DNA of 35,150 nucleotides from CAYNSB01 sp964399625 (GTDB taxonomy: Bacteria > Planctomycetota > Phycisphaerae > Phycisphaerales > UBA1924). Below the pieces are notes generated by a model. The model did no database searches and was not told the DNA's origin. It was given only the letters and a program-made list of their open reading frames with translations. A program made the translations under genes and the position numbers. The stretch lies in assembly GCA_964399625.1 (NCBI GenBank), contig CAYNSB010000040.1, positions 1-35,150 on the forward strand, written 5' to 3'. Shown piece by piece: positions 1 through 7,611 of this stretch (position 1 is its first letter; every line of letters begins with the position of its first letter).

Positions 1-134
1 CGAGGTCCCCGCTCGTGGACGCGGGCGCTCGGTACCCGCTCGTGGACGCGGGCGCGAGGTCCCCGCTCGTGGACGCGGGCGCTCGGTACCCGCTCGTGGA
101 CGCGGGCGCTCGGTACCCGCTCGTGGACGCGGGC
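1..134 (-). repeat. 27-bp tandem repeat, about five copies
   Basis: Copies of CGCTCGTGGACGCGGG begin at 10, 37, 64, 91 and 118 on the plus strand, exactly 27 bp apart. A partial unit lies at 1-9 and the last unit is truncated at 134. Two unit types differ at three bases, giving GYR or GDL in the encoded protein. Each unit also contains CCCGC and GCGGG 8 nt apart, able to form a small hairpin. Near-identity at DNA level implies recent expansion. The array continues left of the window. Confidence 0.95.
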
Positions 135-457
135 CACTGCGGGGCGGTGTGGGCCTCGCGCGCGGCGTCCATGTATCGACCTACCGCCTGTCGGATTTTG
201 TCGTCGATGGCGGGCAGGTCTTCAGTCCACCACTCGGGCGTCCGCTGCTCATCGAGTTTCAGGTTCCATTCCGCGATCGGCTTGGTGAAGTCGTTGTTGG
301 GCGGCGTGAGCTCAAACCGCGCCCACTTGTCGCCGATCAAACCGTCGGGAATCCCGCGTGCTTTCGCGAGTGCGGAATGGCTGTGGTCCCAGACCTTGGG
401 TTCGGGCAAGTAGATCGTTCCGTCCGAGTTCATCAGACCGCTCACCGGATTGCACAT
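1..457 (-). CDS. Repeat-containing phage protein, 3' end off the window
   Basis: A minus-strand open frame enters from the right and runs off the left edge without a stop, so about 152 codons are visible. The first ~95 residues form a compact acidic, tryptophan-rich domain (motifs LPEPKVWDH, AEWNLKLDE and PEWWTEDLP). The frame then enters a nine-residue tandem repeat, PASTSGYRA or PASTSGDLA, encoded by the 27-bp DNA repeat. I chose the ATG at 457 because GGAG lies 6 nt upstream. An in-frame ATG at 541 would add 28 residues but has no clear SD. The repeats look like a degenerate form of the ASTSGxL leucine-rich type repeats seen in some phage hypothetical proteins; that is from memory and uncertain. 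Function is unknown. It follows the recombination genes in the same direction. Confidence 0.7.
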   Translation of the reverse strand, partial: MCNPVSGLMNSDGTIYLPEPKVWDHSHSALAKARGIPDGLIGDKWARFELTPPNNDFTKPIAEWNLKLDEQRTPEWWTEDLPAIDDKIRQAVGRYMDAAREAHTAPQWPASTSGYRAPASTSGYRAPASTSGDLAPASTSGYRAPASTSGDL

Positions 458-517
458 GTTCGACTCCGATCTTGCTTTGCGCGCAGGCTCGGAGCGGTTC
501 ACGGTCCGCATCCGTGC

Positions 518-546
518 GATCTGCATCGCGTCCTGCGACATGTCAA
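518..546 (-). promoter_or_regulatory. Weak candidate promoter for the repeat protein
   Basis: On the minus strand a perfect TTGACA (546-541) is followed after 17 nt by CAGATC (523-518), a poor -10 match. It lies between the stop of the annealing-protein gene and the start at 457, so it could serve the repeat protein. The -10 is weak, and read-through from upstream genes is just as likely. Confidence 0.25.
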
Positions 547-589
547 ACCGACGCGAGGTGTTTCCACCCCGCGCCGGTGCGAAGGCCCA

Positions 590-1588
590 TCAGCGATGTT
601 GGATCAACATCTCTCCGCCGGGAGTAGTGGCGGCAGCGGTTCCTGACGCTGGAGGAGCCTCGCTGGTCTGGGAGGGCTTGGTGGTGCGGGCGCTGCGCTC
701 GCGGAGGCCCTTGAGCTTCGCCTCCTTGTCGGCGGCCTCGCTGGGAGTCGGAGCGCCCAGGCTCTGCGCCGCCCTGGAGACCGCCGCGACCGCGGCCCCG
801 ATGGTGGTGTCCGGAACCGCCTCCGCCTCGGGGTCGGGCTTGGCGGGGTCGGGGAATGCCTGCTCGAGCGTCTTGTTCCCGCTCCGCACTTCCTCGGCCA
901 GCGCCCGCAATCCCGCCACGTCGTCGAGCGTGAGCTCGTCGATCGACTTCTTGCCCATCGACGCAAGGATGTTCTCCTGGGTGACGCCAAAGCGATGGAA
1001 GTACTCCAGCGCCCTGCCGCGGCGTTCGGCCAAGCTCTGCACGTTCCCGACCGCCAGCTCCTCGGCGGCGCGGTACACGTCGTCGACGAAGGACTTGGGG
1101 ATCACGATGAAGACCGCGTCACGGAAGGCGATCGACGCGCACGCGTTGAGCGTGTTCTGGATCATGTCGTCGCTGAACCGCTTCCCGTTCCGGTCCACGA
1201 TCCGGCGCTTCTTGGTGACGCGGGTCGCCTGGTTGGTCTCAAGGTCCCAGCACACGCCCTCCGCGACCGCGTAATCGCGCTCGACAGAAACCGCCCGCTT
1301 CTCGCACCGCATGTTGCCGAAGCTGCTCACCATGATCTCCGCAAGGCGCACGCTGGCGCCGCGGATCTGTTTGCCCGCCCGGGGCACGCTGTAGCAGCAC
1401 GAAGCCGCGATCTCCTCGCTCAACAGGGCGCTGCTCTTGGCCCGGTTGATCGCCTGCTTGATGTCGCGCGGGTAGCGCTTGGCGGTCGCGACCTGCATGT
1501 CCACCTCAGTCCTGAGCGTGGCGTCGACCACGACAGGCTGGATTGAGGTGATGTCTCCGGGGTCGGTCGATGGATCAACGTTCTTCAT
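590..1588 (-). CDS. Putative ssDNA-annealing recombination protein (RecT-like role)
   Basis: This 332-residue protein starts at an ATG behind an excellent SD (AGGAGG, 7 nt upstream) and overlaps the end of the exonuclease gene by 14 nt, implying coupled translation. Residues ~35-190 are well folded, with motifs such as YPRDIKQAINRA, GKQIRGASVRLAEI, CWDLETNQ and NACASIAFRDAVF. This is a conserved phage arrangement that I recall beside exonucleases but cannot assign by motif to RecT, Erf or Sak. The last ~100 residues are low-complexity (Ala, Pro, Glu). The annealing role is inferred from pairing with a YqaJ exonuclease, as in lambda Red or RecE/RecT. Alternatively it is an unrelated single-strand DNA binding protein. 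Confidence 0.55.
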   Translation of the reverse strand: MKNVDPSTDPGDITSIQPVVVDATLRTEVDMQVATAKRYPRDIKQAINRAKSSALLSEEIAASCCYSVPRAGKQIRGASVRLAEIMVSSFGNMRCEKRAVSVERDYAVAEGVCWDLETNQATRVTKKRRIVDRNGKRFSDDMIQNTLNACASIAFRDAVFIVIPKSFVDDVYRAAEELAVGNVQSLAERRGRALEYFHRFGVTQENILASMGKKSIDELTLDDVAGLRALAEEVRSGNKTLEQAFPDPAKPDPEAEAVPDTTIGAAVAAVSRAAQSLGAPTPSEAADKEAKLKGLRERSARTTKPSQTSEAPPASGTAAATTPGGEMLIQHR

Positions 1589-2501
1589 TGGGAACCTCCT
1601 TTGCGGGCTTGAAATCGAGACGCGTGTACGAGTAGGCCTTCTGGACGCGCTCCTTGCAGCTGATCACACGCGCGGACAGAACGCCCAGACCAGACTCCGC
1701 AACCTCGGCGTCGCCCATCTCGCGCAGGATCTCGGAAAGGCACCGGTCCTCGATGTCCTTGATCGATTCCACTTCCTTCTCGGCGTCGATGCGAGCTCGG
1801 CGGGCGTTGGTGTACTTACGCATCGCCTCGTCCGACACACGCGCGACCGCGCCCTGCCGGCGGACGATGCGCTTGTACGTCTCCACGCTGCCGCACGAGT
1901 CGGGCGCCCTGCGCGCCTGCACCAAGCTCCAGAACGCCGACGCGTGCTCTTCGAGGAGCGTGCACAGCTGCGGGTCTCGCTCGATCCGGTACAGCCGGAA
2001 GGTGAGGGGCCCGGGCGTCGCGAGGAGCGCGGCGAGGAATGCCGCCTGGGCGTCGGCGCAGATCATCTCGGCGTGCACCTGGATCACGTCGCGGAGCGGT
2101 GGTCCGTTCTCGAGGTACTCGCGCGAAGCCGCAACCCCGCGGGACTTGCACTGGACGATCTCGTCCCGCGTGTCCGCGAGAATGAAATCGAGCGTGGCGC
2201 CCATCACGCCCTTGGTGTTCCATGACCCCCGCTTGGTGAGCGGGCGCCCGAGCGCCCGCGCGGCCATCTCGCCGATCGCGGGCTCAAGGGCGTTGCCGAT
2301 CAGCGCTGCCTCACCGGCCTCGCGGGGCTCCGCGATCCCCGTCTTCTCCGCCCACACGTCGTAGGCGTTGCGGTACTGGTCGACCCCGCAAATCGCCGGC
2401 ATGTCGCTGGCGGTGATGTAGTTCTTGCGGCGGGCAAGGTGGGCGTCGGTGAGGCCCTGCACGCCCGCGATGCCGCTGGTGTCGAGTGCGATGATGCTCA
2501 T
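1575..2501 (-). CDS. YqaJ/lambda-exonuclease family recombination nuclease
   Basis: This 308-residue protein of the YqaJ viral recombinase family would degrade one strand of double-stranded ends to give 3' tails for annealing. Family motifs are visible: ITASDMPAICG (29-39, substrate-binding region), GNALEP with Glu73 (69-74), ATLDFIL with the metal-binding Asp105, and QCK at 117-119 where the canonical motif is ExK. The Gln in place of the catalytic Glu is confirmed by the codon CAG and is odd. HAEMICAD (143-150) matches the helix after the active site. I chose the ATG at 2501 (GGAGG, 8 nt upstream) over the in-frame start at 2522. It overlaps the downstream annealing-protein gene. Confidence 0.88.
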   Translation of the reverse strand: MSIIALDTSGIAGVQGLTDAHLARRKNYITASDMPAICGVDQYRNAYDVWAEKTGIAEPREAGEAALIGNALEPAIGEMAARALGRPLTKRGSWNTKGVMGATLDFILADTRDEIVQCKSRGVAASREYLENGPPLRDVIQVHAEMICADAQAAFLAALLATPGPLTFRLYRIERDPQLCTLLEEHASAFWSLVQARRAPDSCGSVETYKRIVRRQGAVARVSDEAMRKYTNARRARIDAEKEVESIKDIEDRCLSEILREMGDAEVAESGLGVLSARVISCKERVQKAYSYTRLDFKPAKEVPNEER

Positions 2502-2556
2502 GGAAGGAACCTCCAAACCCACCCGTGCCGTTCCCGGCGCGAGAGGGCACTCCGCT

Positions 2557-3147
2557 TCATGCGTGCTGTTGCGTCGACGCGAAGGGCCCGCGCATCTGGC
2601 GGAGCGTCGCGTCCTGGGTGCGCGCCACCTGCGCTGCCTCCTGGGCGTCGCGGGTGCGCTGCTGCTGCTCGTCCTGCTCCGCCCACGCCTTGAGGAGGGC
2701 GTAGTCGGGCACCGTGCGACTGCACTGGGGCTCGAAGTAATGGTGCCACCCGCACTCGCACTCCACGCCCCCGACGTGCTCGTGCGTGTCGGTGTCGGGC
2801 TCCGCCTTCTGGGGCCCGAACTCCGACAGGCCCTGGCGGCAGAGGGGGCACAGGGGCTTGCCCTTGCCGTTCTCGATGCGCCGGTGCTCGCCCAGCATCT
2901 CGAGGCCCGTGATGTGACGCATCACGTCGGCGAGCATCGCCTGGACGCGCGTGGACTCCGCCTCCACCTTTGCCAGCGAACCCCATCCCGCGATCAATCC
3001 GACCTGCTCGTGCGCGACCCGCACGCGCTGGCGCAGCTCGCGGAGCGTGGTGACGGGACGAAGATCGGGGGGCGTGGGGCGGGCGGTGGTGGGGTTGGAT
3101 GGGTGGGATGGGGGGGCGACGCTGGCGAGCTCGGACTGGGTGTACAT
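2557..3147 (-). CDS. Hypothetical protein with zinc-binding cysteines
   Basis: A 196-residue protein of unknown function. After a Pro/Thr-rich N-terminus comes a helical stretch (~34-90). A cysteine/histidine cluster follows: CPLC at 100-103, then CEC at 130-132 with GWHH and Cys142, a plausible zinc-ribbon or zinc-knuckle site. The remainder (150-190) is Gln/Ala-rich helix. It begins 13 nt after the integrase stop with a GGAG-type SD, so it is probably co-transcribed with the integrase and precedes the exonuclease gene. It could be a small DNA-binding or recombination accessory protein, but nothing in the sequence proves that. Confidence 0.7.
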   Translation of the reverse strand: MYTQSELASVAPPSHPSNPTTARPTPPDLRPVTTLRELRQRVRVAHEQVGLIAGWGSLAKVEAESTRVQAMLADVMRHITGLEMLGEHRRIENGKGKPLCPLCRQGLSEFGPQKAEPDTDTHEHVGGVECECGWHHYFEPQCSRTVPDYALLKAWAEQDEQQQRTRDAQEAAQVARTQDATLRQMRGPFASTQQHA

Positions 3148-3160
3148 GGCAGGAACTCCG

Positions 3161-4885
3161 TTAGGGGACCATGCTGCTACCGCCCGCGACCGTTTCGCGG
3201 GTGGTGGTGTGGCGAGCCATGAGAACGGTGAGGGCCGCGATCAGAAGAGCGATCAGGCCCGCCCGGATGAGCCGCGCGAGGCAGTCGTCCGGAAGGCCCG
3301 CGAGCACGCGGGCGAGGCGATCGTGGGGAAGCGCGGCGATGATCCGCGCGATGAGGCTCAAGTCCCCCGCCGCGGTTTCCGGCCCGTCTGGGGGTGGGAC
3401 GGTGTACTTCGCCCGGCGGTCTGTGGCTCCGCCAGGACCACGCCCATCGGCGGCGTGCTCCGGAACATCACTCACGGCTTGATGGGCTTGCGGGGTCGTG
3501 GCCCCGGTGTCAACATTCAGTGTGCGATAATGCCCATTACCCGACAGCGAAACACCGCGAATCCCGCCCGTTCCAGTCGCAGATTTATCAGCGACGACAA
3601 CCGGCAGGCCGGAGCGGGAGGGACTCGGGATGTCTCGTGGGGGTGTGAGCATGGCTGTCGTCGCTGCATCATCATCGGATGCTGACCCCTCCATGTCAAC
3701 AGAGATTATCGCGTCCTCGGGCAGAATTTTTGGAAGTGCTTCGAGCACCGAAAGTTGCGTCTTCAAATCCGGCTTGAAGTATCGCATCTCCTGCCCGTCG
3801 AAGTGGCGCATCAGGTAATTCACCACCCGCTGATGGTGCTCGTGCATCGAGGTCGAGAACCACTTGCGTGCGCTGTGCGCCGTGAACCGCTCGCCCAGCG
3901 CGTCATGCCCGCGGAGTCCGCAGCATACGCAATCCGCCCGGAACGTCGCGGGCGATGGGATCTTGGGGAACACCGGCGCCTCGGGGTGGTCGGGGTCGAC
4001 CACCACCTCCATCCGCTGGCGATTGCGCGTGTCGAGGCGCGTGAGTCGCGGCGATGTTCGGGCGAGCGTGCGCATCGACGCGCGGTGCGTGCGGAGGAGC
4101 TGGGCGAGGTCGGGGTGGAGCGCGACCGGGAGCCGGTGGCGGGACTTGTTGGAGCCCGGCGTCCACAACAGGAACGGGATTTCCTCGTCCAGCCGGACGT
4201 TCTCGCTCCACGTCCAGCGCGCGGGCTCGCCAAACCTGCATCCCGCGAGGAACAGGCACGCGTAGTACGTCAGGCGGTCCGACGCCAGCCCGTCCTCCAC
4301 CCGGGAGCCGCCACGCTCGAACGCGTGGAGGAGGAGCCGGCGGGCGTCCTCGTCGGTCGCCGCGCGCGAGCCCGCGGAATCGTCGATGCGGGGGCCCATG
4401 ATGGCGCGGATGGCGTCGGGGCGGGGCGTGCCGTTCGGGTAGACGAGCAAGCCCTGAGACTCGAGCCAGCGCGAGAACGAACGGAAGACGCTGAGCGTGC
4501 GCTGGTACGTCGACCCCTTCCAGTGCCCTTGGGCGTTGTGGAAGTCCAGGTAGTCCGAGACCGCCACGGGGGTGATGTGCTCAAACCTCGTCCACCCTTG
4601 CTCGCGGGCCGCGCACCTCAGCAGCGCCCCATAGATCTGCACGGTTCGGGGCGCCCGCTTGCGGGCAATGAGGTTCCGCTCGAACCTCACGATCGCCTCG
4701 TCGATCTCGTTCTTCTGGGCGTCGATCTTGCCCACGACCGGCGCGGGCGCGGAGACGGTGGGCAGTGGTGCGGGTTCCACAAGGCGCATTGACACCACCT
4801 CGAGGAGCCGAGTCAAGGCGTTGACTGCCTCCGCTGTATCGCGGACCGCGCGCAGAATGTCTCCATGGACCGCCTGCACCGACAT
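3161..4885 (-). CDS. int: Tyrosine recombinase integrase with C-terminal membrane-type extension
   Basis: A 574-residue site-specific recombinase that would insert and excise the phage chromosome. The start at 4885 is set by GGGAGG 7 nt upstream; an earlier frame start at 4930 lacks this. Residues ~60-145 form the SAM-like core-binding domain. The catalytic set is complete: Arg217 (GCRFGE), Lys247 (SNKSRHRLPV), His337-x-x-Arg340 (HSARKW), His361 and the nucleophile Tyr369 (MRYFKPD). A typical integrase ends near residue 395. This one continues ~180 residues through a low-complexity, less G+C-rich linker into a short repeat (ALPHDRLARVLAGLPDDCLARL) and a hydrophobic helix at ~541-558. The core call is firm; the extension's role is unknown. 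Confidence 0.93.
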   Translation of the reverse strand: MSVQAVHGDILRAVRDTAEAVNALTRLLEVVSMRLVEPAPLPTVSAPAPVVGKIDAQKNEIDEAIVRFERNLIARKRAPRTVQIYGALLRCAAREQGWTRFEHITPVAVSDYLDFHNAQGHWKGSTYQRTLSVFRSFSRWLESQGLLVYPNGTPRPDAIRAIMGPRIDDSAGSRAATDEDARRLLLHAFERGGSRVEDGLASDRLTYYACLFLAGCRFGEPARWTWSENVRLDEEIPFLLWTPGSNKSRHRLPVALHPDLAQLLRTHRASMRTLARTSPRLTRLDTRNRQRMEVVVDPDHPEAPVFPKIPSPATFRADCVCCGLRGHDALGERFTAHSARKWFSTSMHEHHQRVVNYLMRHFDGQEMRYFKPDLKTQLSVLEALPKILPEDAIISVDMEGSASDDDAATTAMLTPPRDIPSPSRSGLPVVVADKSATGTGGIRGVSLSGNGHYRTLNVDTGATTPQAHQAVSDVPEHAADGRGPGGATDRRAKYTVPPPDGPETAAGDLSLIARIIAALPHDRLARVLAGLPDDCLARLIRAGLIALLIAALTVLMARHTTTRETVAGGSSMVP

Positions 4886-4990
4886 GGAACCGCCTCCCAC
4901 GAACCGACAACGTACCCAGAGGAGGCCCACAAGTTCCAGATTTTCAGGGAGTTGTCAGGGTTATGGGTCGCGCGCAAATCACGCGGGGAA
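4886..4990. promoter_or_regulatory. Integrase upstream region with direct repeat
   Basis: This 105-bp gap before the integrase is more A+T-rich than its surroundings. It holds the direct repeat TCAGGG at 4944-4949 and 4955-4960, 11 bp apart (one helical turn), as expected for a dimeric DNA-binding protein or integrase arm-type sites. It is a natural place for the integrase promoter and possibly attP. No convincing -35/-10 pair was found. Confidence 0.35.
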
Positions 4991-5245
4991 TCAAGCCGCG
5001 GCGGTCGAGGGCTCGTCGGACGGCGTGGCTTGCCGGGTCTTGGCGATCTTCACCAGCCCGCCCCGGGTGGTGATGAGCCCGGCGGACTCGAGCTCGTAGA
5101 TCCACGGGAGCCACAGCTCACGGGAGCGGGCGTCTTTGGCGTGGGTGAACCATCGGAGCGGCGTGCCGTCCGTCTTGCCGTGGGCGCGGAGCCACGCGAG
5201 CAAATCCCAGCAGGAGTCAAGATCCCCGCTTGGTGGGCGGATCAT
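4991..5245 (-). CDS. Small hypothetical protein
   Basis: An 84-residue protein whose ATG overlaps the stop of the upstream gene (ATGA at 5245-5242), so translation is coupled. A longer frame to 5449 exists, but its extra residues are an Arg-rich shadow of the upstream gene. The sequence (DLLAWLRAHGK, LWLPWIYELESAGLI, TTRGGLVKIAK) looks like a small helical domain ending in a beta-hairpin, vaguely like a winged helix; that is a guess. It is the last gene before the integrase regulatory gap. Confidence 0.65.
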   Translation of the reverse strand: MIRPPSGDLDSCWDLLAWLRAHGKTDGTPLRWFTHAKDARSRELWLPWIYELESAGLITTRGGLVKIAKTRQATPSDEPSTAAA

Positions 5246-5616
5246 GTGCCGGCGTTCTCGCACGCCCACAGCAGCATCGAGCGGTAGGTGGCGAGGATGC
5301 CCGCGTTGTCGAGCCAGGTCTCGGGCACGCCGTCGAAGCCCAGACACGCGGCGGTCTCTCCGAGGCTGTCCTGGGTCACCATGGCGTAGCGACGCGAGGG
5401 CCAGGGCGTGCCGTTCGTCGCGTCCTGATAGTCCTTGATGAGCTTCCACCAGCGGGGCGCGTGGAGGTAGCCCAGCGGGTCAACCCACCAGTTCCACGGG
5501 CCCGAGGCGGTGCTCGCGGATGCCGCGATGCCCAGCTTCTGGGCGCACGCGCACTCGAGACGGAACAGGACTTCCTCGTCCCCCATCGACGCGATGATCG
5601 CTTGCGTGAACGCCAT
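5242..5616 (-). CDS. Hypothetical protein
   Basis: A 124-residue protein with a good SD (AGGAG, 8 nt) that overlaps the previous stop region. It is rich in Trp and aromatic residues (GPWNWWVDPLGYLHAPRWW), with a predicted helical N-terminus. No signal peptide, membrane segment or catalytic motif is recognisable. Its place after the spike and the small membrane protein puts it in the tail/lysis end of the late region. I looked for lysozyme, amidase or peptidase signatures here and saw none. Confidence 0.65.
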   Translation of the reverse strand: MAFTQAIIASMGDEEVLFRLECACAQKLGIAASASTASGPWNWWVDPLGYLHAPRWWKLIKDYQDATNGTPWPSRRYAMVTQDSLGETAACLGFDGVPETWLDNAGILATYRSMLLWACENAGT

Positions 5617-5627
5617 CGGTCAGGCTC

Positions 5628-5939
5628 CTATGGATCGCGCGCGAGCGCGTTGGGCTTCCAGTTCATGAGCTGGGTTCGGAGGTTGTCGAGCTTCGTATCG
5701 ATTCTGTCGAGCTGGCGCTGGGTCGCGTCCTGGAACCGCTCGAAGTCCTGACGCGAGACCGCGGACTCCACCACCTTCTCGAGCTTGACGATCGCGGTTT
5801 CCGCCGAACGCACCCGGTCCTCGATCTGGACGGAGTTGCGGACGTAGGCGATGTACCCGCTTCCCGCGCCCAGAAGCGAGGCGATGATGGAAGGCACGAC
5901 CACGTCGGCGACTTTCTCACGCATCCATGTCGTCGGCAT
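5628..5939 (-). CDS. Small membrane protein with coiled coil; possible holin or spanin
   Basis: A 103-residue protein. The ATG at 5939 has AGGAG about 6 nt upstream; an earlier in-frame start (6050) would lie inside the beta-helix gene and adds Arg-rich shadow sequence. Residues ~12-33 form one hydrophobic helix (VVVPSIIASLLGAGSGYIAYV). Residues ~38-92 have the heptad-like charged pattern of a long coiled coil (DRIDTKLDNLRTQL). A single N-terminal membrane helix plus coiled coil fits an inner-membrane spanin or a haemolysin XhlA-like lysis protein. That is inferred from shape and position only. Confidence 0.7.
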   Translation of the reverse strand: MPTTWMREKVADVVVPSIIASLLGAGSGYIAYVRNSVQIEDRVRSAETAIVKLEKVVESAVSRQDFERFQDATQRQLDRIDTKLDNLRTQLMNWKPNALARDP

Positions 5940-5973
5940 TGGCACTCCTGCGCCCGCGCGGGGCGTCGTGGAA

Positions 5974-7611
5974 TCACGCGGCGGGCGTCTGCCCCACCTT
6001 TGGGCTTGCGACCGGGCATTGCTCGTTCGCGTAGTTCTTGGGGTCGACAAGGAACCGGCTACCGCGGCGGTTCACGCGGAGCGCCCAGTCGACGTAGGAC
6101 TCCCGATTGGGGCTCGCGGGCTTCTCCGCCAATCCCTGGGAGATCCGCACCACGGGGTTCGGCGCCGTGATGGTTACGGGGCAGTTGTTGTCGGTGAGGA
6201 GCCCGGGCTCCGTGTTGCCGTAGATCACGTTCGTGTTGCCGCCGTAGAAGATGCGCTTGGCGCCGTTGACCCTCACAAGCTCCTGCGTCCATCCGGGCTG
6301 CTTGCCGCTCTCCCATCCATCGGTGGCGTTGAACTCGATGATGACGGTCTCCGCGCCCTCCACGGCGATCGCCCGGCAGGTGTCGCCCCGCCCGTCGTCG
6401 GCGTAGCGCCCAAAGTCGGTGGCGATCTGCACCGTTGCGGAGGGCTCCACCATCGCGTGGATGAACCACTGCACCGGCACGTTCCCGCTGCCGTGGATGT
6501 TGACCGCGTACTTGGAGCCCTCTCCGAGGTTGCCCGAGCAGAACACCCAGCCCCGGTGGACCCAGTAGCCGATGCCGAAGTTGAGGTGCATCGAGCACCC
6601 GATGGTGTAGTTCTCCTGGCAGATGGTGGGCCCGCTCCGCATGTTCGCGGCGGAGTTGCAATGCAGGAACCCGTTGCCGATCACCACCCCGTTCCGGATG
6701 CAGGACTCCGCGCCCGGCGCGGACTCGCACGCGTACAGGCCCTCACTGGGCGGTGTGTAGCCCAGGGCGATATGCGCCGCGCGCGACCCGACCCAGTTGC
6801 CCTCGAACAGGTACCCGTCGATCTCGCGGAGGTACGCGCACGCCGGCCCGTTGACGGGCCCGATGTAGGTGGGATCGAGGAAGTAATTCCGCACCAGGCG
6901 GACGCGACTGCCCAGCGGGGACAGGCGCGCGGCGGCGCTGTAGGGCTGGATGAGCGGCCCGCCGTTGAACCCGTGCGTGACGCAATCTTCGATGTGGAGC
7001 CCCGGCAGCGGGCCATTGGTGATGACGTTAATCGCGGGGAACCGGCTGCCCCCGTCGACCCAGAACTTGGGATCGGTCGAGGCCTCGAGCTCGATGCCCA
7101 AGATCGCGATGTGGGCGAGCGTGCCCTGCGCGCCCGTGAAAGACCAGTTGATCCCCGGTCGTGTGAGGTTGAGGATCCTCGGGCGCTTGCCCTTGCCGTA
7201 GGAGCTCACCACCATGGGCTCGGTCTCGGAACGCCCGCGGAGCCCGTCGAGCTGGATGGGCTCGTCGAGCCACGCGTCGCCCTCGCGCAGCAGGAGCCAA
7301 TCCGGGAACCCGTCGCGCAGCAGGGCGCGACCGGCGGCGATGGACTTCTTGGGAGTGGACTCCAGCAGCCCGTCGTTGCGGTCGTCGCCGGTGGAGTTGG
7401 AGACGTAGATCAGCCGTGAGTCCGGCGAGGGCTTGACGAGGAGCCAGCCGTACTGGTCCTTGGGGTAATCCCTGATCCCCGCGACCTGGGCGAACGTCGC
7501 GACCGTGCCGGCGAGCATCGCCAGCGCCTCGGTTGGGCGCGGGAAGTCCTTGGGGTACTCGATTCGCCCCATGTCGTCGTGGGGCACGGCGTCAGGGAGC
7601 CACGTTTTCAC
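5974..7611 (-). CDS. Right-handed beta-helix tail spike-like protein
   Basis: A 545-residue protein starting at a GTG that overlaps the upstream stop (GTGA, 7611-7608) behind GGAGGT. After ~65 residues comes the usual entry strand of pectate-lyase-like helices, LIYVSNSTGDDRNDG, then STPKKSIAAGRALL (68-98). Many short beta-strand turns follow with Asn, Gly and Val ladders (for example VVIGNGFLHCN), as in parallel beta-helix spikes. Such proteins bind or cleave surface polysaccharide. No catalytic residues can be fixed by eye. It probably forms a receptor-binding or capsule-degrading appendage, second to the larger spike at 31217-34783. Confidence 0.75.
   Translation of the reverse strand: MKTWLPDAVPHDDMGRIEYPKDFPRPTEALAMLAGTVATFAQVAGIRDYPKDQYGWLLVKPSPDSRLIYVSNSTGDDRNDGLLESTPKKSIAAGRALLRDGFPDWLLLREGDAWLDEPIQLDGLRGRSETEPMVVSSYGKGKRPRILNLTRPGINWSFTGAQGTLAHIAILGIELEASTDPKFWVDGGSRFPAINVITNGPLPGLHIEDCVTHGFNGGPLIQPYSAAARLSPLGSRVRLVRNYFLDPTYIGPVNGPACAYLREIDGYLFEGNWVGSRAAHIALGYTPPSEGLYACESAPGAESCIRNGVVIGNGFLHCNSAANMRSGPTICQENYTIGCSMHLNFGIGYWVHRGWVFCSGNLGEGSKYAVNIHGSGNVPVQWFIHAMVEPSATVQIATDFGRYADDGRGDTCRAIAVEGAETVIIEFNATDGWESGKQPGWTQELVRVNGAKRIFYGGNTNVIYGNTEPGLLTDNNCPVTITAPNPVVRISQGLAEKPASPNRESYVDWALRVNRRGSRFLVDPKNYANEQCPVASPKVGQTPAA

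Noticed and set aside
1..134. Possible CRISPR array at the left edge
   Set aside because: Units are contiguous 27-bp tandem repeats with no unique spacers and are in frame within a protein.
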